This document shows, piece after piece, positions 59,293-64,000 of a stretch of 64,000 bases of DNA. Position 1 is the first letter of the stretch; each line of letters begins with the position of its first letter. The DNA comes from Microbacterium murale. GTDB lineage: Bacteria > Actinomycetota > Actinomycetes > Actinomycetales > Microbacteriaceae. Below the pieces are notes generated by a model. That model worked only from the letters and a program-made list of their open reading frames with translations, did not search any database and was not told where the DNA came from. The stretch spans positions 1,054,001 to 1,118,000 of the forward strand of contig NZ_JAUSXK010000001.1 in NCBI RefSeq assembly GCF_030815955.1, in the 5' to 3' direction. The translations under genes were made by a program, and so were the position numbers.

Positions 59293-60348
59293 TTACACGT
59301 CATCCGGGCCCGTGCGAGCACCGGCCCGGCCAGTCTCGTCCGCCAGACCCACGACTTCAAGGGCTTCCACGAAGTGTTCACCGGGCGATGCGAGAACCTG
59401 GTCTCCGGATACAGCCGCCGCCGGCTCGCCGAGCTTCACGACCACCACGCCGATGAGCACGAGAGCCGCCCCGACGCCCTGCAGCAGGTTCGGCAGCTGA
59501 CCCAGCAGCAGCCATCCGAACAGCAGTGCTGCCACGACCTCGGCGAGCGCGATGAAAGACGCCAACCGCGAACCGAGCAGGCGAGTGGAGGCGATGCCGA
59601 GCACGTATGCCAGCGCCGTGGCGATGATGCCGATCGCGAGCACTGGCACGAACCACGGCACCGTCCCGAACCGGTAGGTGACATCGTCCGTGTTCCAGGA
59701 GACGGGGATGATCCCGATGAGCCCGGCCAGCGTCAGGCCGACCGCACCGACGAAGAGGCCTGCACCGGCGAGCACGAGCGGCGGAAGCCCCGTGTCGCTC
59801 TTGGCGGACAGGATGAAGTACGCCGCCGCTCCGACCATCGCGCCGAACGCCCAGAGCACTCCACCGACGTCGACGATGCGGCCCGAGAGCACGTCGAGCA
59901 TGAGCACGAGTCCGGCGAAGGCGATCAGCGCGCCCAGGATGCTGCGGCCCGTGGGCTTCTCGCCCCGTCGCATCCACAGCCACAGCACGACGGCGATCGG
60001 CGCCGTGTACTCGATGAGCAACGCGAGCCCGACATCCATCACAGCGACCGCCTGGAAGTAGAACAGCTGCGTGGCCGTCACTGCGAGCAGCCCGTATGCG
60101 GCGATGATCCCTGCGTTCCGGAGCAGTAGCCGCCACCGACCACGCAGGGCGATCACGGTGGGAATGAGCAGCACGAGCGCGGCCACCCAGATCCGAACGG
60201 TGACCGCCGCACCAGGGGTCCACCCGGCGTCGATCAACCCACGTGCCCACGCGCCGGACATGCCGAAAGCGAAGGCCGCGCCGATCGCGAGCGGGAGTCC
60301 GATCCGCAAGCCGGAGCGCGTACGACTGTCATCTGCCAAAGTGGTCAT
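59293..60348 (-). CDS. EamA/DMT-family membrane exporter
   Basis: The 351-residue protein starts at the ATG at 60348 and has ten predicted membrane helices in two EamA repeats (GAAFAFGMSGAWARGLIDAG, GVLWAFGAMVGAAAYFILSA), followed by a hydrophilic C-terminal tail of about 45 residues. It probably exports an amino acid, nucleoside or other metabolite. It is divergent from a CGNR-domain gene, with overlapping promoters, which suggests that the CGNR protein regulates it. Ends 14 bp before the VOC gene, so the two may be cotranscribed. Confidence 0.9.
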   Translation of the reverse strand: MTTLADDSRTRSGLRIGLPLAIGAAFAFGMSGAWARGLIDAGWTPGAAVTVRIWVAALVLLIPTVIALRGRWRLLLRNAGIIAAYGLLAVTATQLFYFQAVAVMDVGLALLIEYTAPIAVVLWLWMRRGEKPTGRSILGALIAFAGLVLMLDVLSGRIVDVGGVLWAFGAMVGAAAYFILSAKSDTGLPPLVLAGAGLFVGAVGLTLAGLIGIIPVSWNTDDVTYRFGTVPWFVPVLAIGIIATALAYVLGIASTRLLGSRLASFIALAEVVAALLFGWLLLGQLPNLLQGVGAALVLIGVVVVKLGEPAAAVSGDQVLASPGEHFVEALEVVGLADETGRAGARTGPDDV

Positions 60349-60353
60349 GATCG

Positions 60354-60387
60354 ATGACACTATCCACGACACATGTAAGGTGTCAAT
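60354..60387. promoter_or_regulatory. Overlapping face-to-face promoters of the EamA and CGNR genes
   Basis: Minus strand: TTGACA (60386-60381) and TAGTGT (60362-60357), 18 bp apart, and 8 bases to the EamA ATG. Plus strand: TAAGGT (60376-60381) and six bases to the CGNR ATG. The two promoters share DNA and cannot both be occupied. TGACAC and GTGTCA half-sites flank the region and could be a binding site. Confidence 0.65.
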
Positions 60388-60918
60388 ATGCTTTTCACAG
60401 ATGACACGGTCGAAGCGCTGCGCGCCGCGGTCCACCTCGTCAACACTGCGGAGGAACCGGAGACCCTCGCCACTCCAGAAGACTTCGAAGGCTTCCTCGA
60501 GGCGTTCCCCTACACGGGCCGCATCGACCGCGACAGCGACGAGCTGTCGACCCTCCGCGCGCTGCGTCCGCGACTGCGCGGGATGCTGCTCGCGCCACGC
60601 GCCGACATGGTCGCCGGCATCAACGACGCACTGCGTGACGTGACATTCGACGCGCACGTCGTGCGTCACGACGAGGCGGACTGGCATCTGCATGCGGTCG
60701 CCGATGACCGCCCACTCGCCGAGCGCATCCTTGCCGAGACGGCCATGGCACTCCTCGACGTGGTGCGGGCCGACGAAGGCAGTCGGCTCGCAGTGTGCGC
60801 CGACGAGGATTGCGAGGGGATCGTCCTGGACCTCTCCCGCAATCGGTCGCGCCGTTACTGCTCGACCGCCTGCACGAACCGCAACGCTGTGGCCGCCTAC
60901 CGCGCACGACAGCGGTGA
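60388..60918 (+). CDS. CGNR zinc-finger domain protein (putative regulator)
   Basis: The 176-residue protein has an N-terminal helical ABATE-like domain (AVHLVNTAEEPETL) and a C-terminal zinc finger with four cysteines, C-x4-C in LAVCADEDCEG and C-x3-C in RRYCSTACTNRNAVAAYR. The canonical CGNR tetrad reads CTNR here. It is leaderless and divergent from the EamA exporter gene. Such proteins are presumed transcription regulators; the DNA target has rarely been shown. Confidence 0.9.
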   Translation: MLFTDDTVEALRAAVHLVNTAEEPETLATPEDFEGFLEAFPYTGRIDRDSDELSTLRALRPRLRGMLLAPRADMVAGINDALRDVTFDAHVVRHDEADWHLHAVADDRPLAERILAETAMALLDVVRADEGSRLAVCADEDCEGIVLDLSRNRSRRYCSTACTNRNAVAAYRARQR

Positions 60919-60933
60919 TCCCGAAGGCGCCGT

Positions 60934-61539
60934 CTACTGACGGCGGTACCCGGCGTGGTCAGGGTTGTCCTTGAGCGCCCAGCCGTCGCCGTCCGCGACG
61001 ACGAGGTTCTTCATACCGCCCGCATCGGCGATCACGGCATAGTCCTGCCCCGCGTCCGCGGCGTAGCAGAACAGCGTGACGAACGGCTCGTCCCCCACGT
61101 TCACGCTGCGATGGATCCAGTGACCCGGCACGTTCACGGCCTGGCCCGGTGAGAGCTCGACGGCCGAAGCCTGTCCGTCGAGCGTCTCCAGCAGCATGAC
61201 ACCGCGACCACTCAGGCAGTAGTACAGCTCAGCCCGATCAGCGACCGCGTGCAGGTGCCCTCGCGTCACGGCGAACTCCTCGCCGTAACGACCGGGCAGC
61301 AGGGTGCTCGTGCCGACGATCAGCGCGCCAGGGCCCTCCTGGTACCGATGGTCGTCGACCCAGTAGACCAATTCGTCCGCGCCGTGCTCGCCGACGGCAT
61401 CCTGCCAGGCTCTCTCGTCGCGGTACACACCGTCCATGTCACCCAGATACTTCTCGTAGCGTCGGGACCGCCCTTCGACACCGCCCTGCGGCGAGATCTC
61501 AAGCAGGGTGGGTATGTCCACGACCGATGGGGTGCTCAC
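60934..61539 (-). CDS. Cupin-type glucose-6-phosphate isomerase
   Basis: The 201-residue protein is a single cupin domain with metal ligands in VTRGHLHAVADRAELYYCLS (H-x-H ... E) and the late histidine in VNVPGHWIHRSVNVGDE. This is the pattern of archaeal/actinobacterial phosphoglucose isomerases that use Fe2+ or Zn2+, although related cupins isomerise other sugar phosphates. A GTG start follows GGAG. It is divergent from an FGGY kinase gene with a shared operator region, so it may work on the kinase product rather than in general glycolysis. Confidence 0.85.
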   Translation of the reverse strand: MSTPSVVDIPTLLEISPQGGVEGRSRRYEKYLGDMDGVYRDERAWQDAVGEHGADELVYWVDDHRYQEGPGALIVGTSTLLPGRYGEEFAVTRGHLHAVADRAELYYCLSGRGVMLLETLDGQASAVELSPGQAVNVPGHWIHRSVNVGDEPFVTLFCYAADAGQDYAVIADAGGMKNLVVADGDGWALKDNPDHAGYRRQ

Positions 61540-61553
61540 GATGATCTCCTACG

Positions 61554-61589
61554 ACTTGTAACTACAGGACCTGTAATTACAGGTATACT
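61554..61589. promoter_or_regulatory. Tandem palindromic operators between PGI and kinase genes
   Basis: ACCTGTAATTACAGGT (61569-61584) is a perfect 16-bp palindrome; ACTTGTAACTACAGGA (61554-61569) is an adjoining diverged copy with 13 of 16 matches. TATACT at 61584-61589 is a strong -10 for the kinase gene. A GntR- or DeoR-type repressor encoded outside the window is likely. Confidence 0.75.
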
Positions 61590-61638
61590 CCAAAACAGCA
61601 CGTTCAGGAAACCGCAACCAACGAAGCAGGCACGAACT

Positions 61639-63246
61639 GTGATCATCGCGCACGACCTCGGCACCACAGGCAACAAGGCCTCACTGCATCACAACGACGG
61701 GCGCCTGGTCGCGTCGACGACGGCGCGCTACCCCGCACACTTCGCCGCGGGCGGTGTCGCCGAGCAAGACCCGCAGGACTGGTGGGATGCCGTCGCCTCG
61801 GCGACCCGCGAACTCCTCGCCCGCACGGGGACCGCGCCGGCCGACGTGCAGGGGCTCGTCGTGAGCGGACAGATGATGGGCGCCGTGCTGCTCGACGGGG
61901 AGGGCGTTCCCGTGCGACCCGCGATCATCTGGGCAGACACACGTGCGGGCGCCCAGCAGTACGAGCTCGAGCAATCGCTCGGCGCAGCGCATGCCTACCG
62001 GGTGCTCGGCCACCGTCTCAACCCGACCTACTCGATAGAGAAGGTCATGTGGGTGCGCGACAACGAACCCGACGTGTGGTCGCGCGTGCGCCGCTTCTGC
62101 ATCGCCAAGGACTACATCGTCCTCGGTCTCACCGGGCGCCTGGCGACCGATCGCTCCGACGCCTCCGGCACGAACGCCTACGACCAGCAGACCGGCGAGT
62201 GGTCCGATGAGGTGCTCGCAGCGTCCCGCCTCGATCGATCGCTGTTCCCGGAGATCCTCGATTCGACGGCGGTCGCGGGCTCGCTGACGGATGCCGCGGC
62301 ATCTGCCCTGGGATTGCACACCGGCGTGCGCGTGGTGATGGGCGGCGGCGACGGTCCGATGGCCGCCGTCGGATCAGGCATCGTCGCACCGGAGGACGGC
62401 GCGTACGTGTGCCTCGGCACCTCCGCGTGGATCTCCTTCGCCTCGAACGCTCCCCTGCTCGACAAGGGGATGCGCACCTTCACCTTCGACAACGTCGTGC
62501 CGAACAGCTACGTGCCCACCGCGACGATGCAGGCCGGCGGCGCCTCGATCCAGTGGATCAGCGAAGCGCTCTCCCCCGACCCTCGGCATCCCGACACGGC
62601 CCGACTCACCACTGAGGCCGGCGGTGACCTCGATGCCGAGGACCTCTACTTCCTGCCCTATCTGCTCGGTGAACGCTCGCCCATGTGGGACCCGAACGCC
62701 CGTGGCGCCTTCGTCGGCATCGGCCGCCATCACACCCGCCAGCATCTGATGCGCGCGGTGCTGGAGAGCCTCGGCTACAGCCTGCTCAGCAGCATCCACG
62801 CCTTCCGCGAGTCTGGTGCGGCGATCGACCGGATCGACGCCGTGGGTGGCGGCGCGCAGAGCGATGCACTGCTGCAGATCCTCGCCGATGTGTGGGGCAT
62901 GCCGGTACGGCGGCGCACCATAGTCGAAGAGGCGAACAGCCTCGGTGCGGCCGTCACCGGTGCGGTCGGGCTCGGCCTGGCCGAGTTCTCCGCAGCGCGC
63001 GACCTGAGCGAGGTGACGGCGGAGTTCACCCCGGATGCCGATCGCCACAGCGTGCACGCGGCGCGGCACGCGCGCTTCACCGGCGCCTACGACGCCCTGG
63101 CCCCCTGGTTCGCGGCAGGGCCTGCACAGTCCGGGGGCCGTTCGGACACAGGTCGGACCCTTTCGCCGAATACGTCCGACAACCGTGCAAACGGCCCCCA
63201 GAGTGTCGCCGCGACGGATGGCGCTGACCCGAGCGATGCCGGCTGA
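61639..63246 (+). CDS. FGGY-family sugar kinase (xylulokinase-like) with element-derived tail
   Basis: The 535-residue protein starts at a GTG (61639) and opens MIIAHDLGTTGNKASLHHND with the phosphate-1 motif. The FGGY core includes VVSGQMMGAVLLD, the phosphate-2 segment YVCLGTSAWISFAS and the adenosine motif DAVGGGAQSDALLQILADVW. The normal fold ends near residue 493 (YDALAPWFA); about 40 hydrophilic residues follow, encoded by DNA with nested inverted repeats. It phosphorylates a ketose or polyol, probably with xylulose-like shape. Its stop overlaps the next start (TGATG). Confidence 0.88.
   Translation: MIIAHDLGTTGNKASLHHNDGRLVASTTARYPAHFAAGGVAEQDPQDWWDAVASATRELLARTGTAPADVQGLVVSGQMMGAVLLDGEGVPVRPAIIWADTRAGAQQYELEQSLGAAHAYRVLGHRLNPTYSIEKVMWVRDNEPDVWSRVRRFCIAKDYIVLGLTGRLATDRSDASGTNAYDQQTGEWSDEVLAASRLDRSLFPEILDSTAVAGSLTDAAASALGLHTGVRVVMGGGDGPMAAVGSGIVAPEDGAYVCLGTSAWISFASNAPLLDKGMRTFTFDNVVPNSYVPTATMQAGGASIQWISEALSPDPRHPDTARLTTEAGGDLDAEDLYFLPYLLGERSPMWDPNARGAFVGIGRHHTRQHLMRAVLESLGYSLLSSIHAFRESGAAIDRIDAVGGGAQSDALLQILADVWGMPVRRRTIVEEANSLGAAVTGAVGLGLAEFSAARDLSEVTAEFTPDADRHSVHAARHARFTGAYDALAPWFAAGPAQSGGRSDTGRTLSPNTSDNRANGPQSVAATDGADPSDAG
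63133..63199 (+). repeat. Nested inverted-repeat element within the kinase 3' end
   Basis: Outer arms GGGGGCCGTT (63133-63142) and complement (63190-63199) enclose inner arms GTCGGAC (63152-63158) and GTCCGAC (63174-63180) with a 15-base loop. The element keeps the frame open and encodes most of the tail beyond the kinase fold. Confidence 0.8.
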
Positions 63247-64000
63247 TGGGCATCATCCTCGCCACCAGCCGCTCCTTCTCGGACGGCGACCTCGATCTCA
63301 TCGCACGCGCGGCGGAGGCAGGGCACCGGATCGTCCGCGGCCCTGCGCACCACGACCTGCTGGAGCTTGCCCCTCTGCTCGCGAGGGCGGATGCCTGGAT
63401 CGCAGGCACCGGCCCGGTCAACGTCGCCCACCTCGCCGCCGCTCCGAACCTCAAGGTGCTCGCCCGATACGGCGTCGGCACCGAGGCTGTGGACCTCGAA
63501 GCTGCCGAGGCCCGCGGCATCCAGGTCACGAACACGCCTGGGGCCAATGCCGATGCTGTCGCCGACCATGCCATCGGCCTCATGCTCGCCGCACTCCGCT
63601 TCATCCCCGACGGCGACCGCCGCGTGCGCCAGGGCGACTGGGGTGTGCGCCGCGGACGCGAACTCGGAGCGGCGACGGTCGGGATCGTGGGCTTCGGCCG
63701 GATCGGACAGGGCGTCGCGAAGCGCCTTGGCGGTTTCGGCCCGCGCGTCATCGCCGCCGACCCGTTCCTCGCCGAGCACCGCATCCGCGATCTCGGTGCC
63801 GCGCCGGTCGAGCTCGACGAGCTGTTCGCATCCGCCGACGTCATCACCCTGCATGCACCGGGCGGGCAGCGGATCGTCGATGCGGCTCGGCTCGACAGCA
63901 TCGGGCCCGGCACGATCATCGTCAACACCGCCCGCCCCGATCTCGTGGACGAAGCCGCCGTCGCGAAGGCGCTCGCGGACGGACGCCTCTCGGGCTACGC
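63246..64000 (+). CDS. D-isomer-specific 2-hydroxyacid dehydrogenase (partial)
   Basis: About 251 residues are visible before the window ends. The protein begins MGIILATSRSFSDGD and has the substrate-domain motif LARYGVGTEAVDLEAAEARG, then TNTPGANADAVADHAIGLML, the NAD motif VGIVGFGRIGQGVAKRL (about 141-157) and the catalytic-arginine region NTARPDLVDEAA, where the arginine of the usual NxxRGxxVDE is kept but the glycine is replaced by proline. It is translationally coupled to the FGGY kinase and should reduce or oxidise a 2-hydroxyacid; 3-phosphoglycerate dehydrogenase-like or erythronate-type roles are possible. Confidence 0.88.
   Translation, partial: MGIILATSRSFSDGDLDLIARAAEAGHRIVRGPAHHDLLELAPLLARADAWIAGTGPVNVAHLAAAPNLKVLARYGVGTEAVDLEAAEARGIQVTNTPGANADAVADHAIGLMLAALRFIPDGDRRVRQGDWGVRRGRELGAATVGIVGFGRIGQGVAKRLGGFGPRVIAADPFLAEHRIRDLGAAPVELDELFASADVITLHAPGGQRIVDAARLDSIGPGTIIVNTARPDLVDEAAVAKALADGRLSGY

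Noticed and set aside
61249..63246. 665-residue version of the FGGY kinase
   Set aside because: The extension crosses the divergent isomerase gene and the operator; the phosphate-1 motif begins at the GTG at 61639.
1..64000. CRISPR arrays, insertion sequences, prophage or horizontally acquired island
   Set aside because: No regularly spaced repeats, transposase, integrase or terminal repeats were seen, and base composition looks even throughout.

Overview
The window is high-GC, gene-dense DNA with the look of an actinobacterium, most likely Microbacteriaceae (Microbacterium-like). The reasons are the GC-rich third positions, the recurrent word ggatgcc/ggcatcc in coding DNA, many GTG starts, frequent ATGA/TGATG start-stop overlaps, and many genes whose -10 hexamer lies only 6-7 nt before the start codon (leaderless mRNAs). 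All assignments come from reading the sequence; no database search was run. I found no rRNA, tRNA, CRISPR array, transposase or integrase.

Layout. 1-8.3 kb is amino-acid catabolism: a DDAH/arginine-dihydrolase-like hydrolase with ornithine aminotransferase, and a 1225-residue PutA. Arginine and proline would thus converge on P5C and glutamate. Between them sits a small autoregulated cassette (DUF2178-like membrane protein, XRE regulator, MDR oxidoreductase). 8.3-12.8 kb holds three translationally coupled membrane-anchored proteins of unknown function, a polytopic membrane protein with a variable-number tail, a thioesterase and a GNAT enzyme. 12.9-16.5 kb is etfB-etfA-cytochrome b, divergent from a MarR regulator. 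17-22.4 kb holds an SRPBCC protein, a DUF1905/OmdA protein and a complete valine-degradation operon (mmsA, acyl-CoA dehydrogenase, mmsB, enoyl-CoA hydratase). 22.4-27.1 kb is a mixed region of hypothetical, ABM-domain, LysR, DJ-1/PfpI and proline-rich membrane proteins.

27.1-53.3 kb is an arabinose/arabino-oligosaccharide utilisation island: araD-araB-araA-mutarotase, four LacI-family regulators, two MalFG-type importers without an ATPase gene, each next to an intracellular GH51 arabinofuranosidase, one complete YtfQRT-YjfF-like furanose importer, an NAD-dependent epimerase/dehydrogenase and a MerR regulator. Most of these regulators have visible palindromic operators nearby. 53.3-58.8 kb is a GntR-prpD-prpB-prpC methylcitrate operon with a thiolase; it would consume the propionyl-CoA made by the valine operon. 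58.9-64 kb holds a VOC protein, a divergent EamA exporter/CGNR protein pair, a cupin glucose-6-phosphate isomerase and, divergently, an FGGY kinase coupled to a 2-hydroxyacid dehydrogenase that runs off the window.

The observations most worth a second look are: (1) the etfBA-cytochrome b operon, whose cytochrome carries three copies of an RGLPRxxGG(E/D)PWPxAG motif and may be the membrane acceptor for ETF; (2) a nested palindromic element that appears to encode the last ~40 residues of the FGGY kinase; (3) the predicted arginine to ornithine to P5C route; (4) a dense set of operators that can be paired with local regulators; and (5) a leaderless start grammar shared by at least twelve genes.
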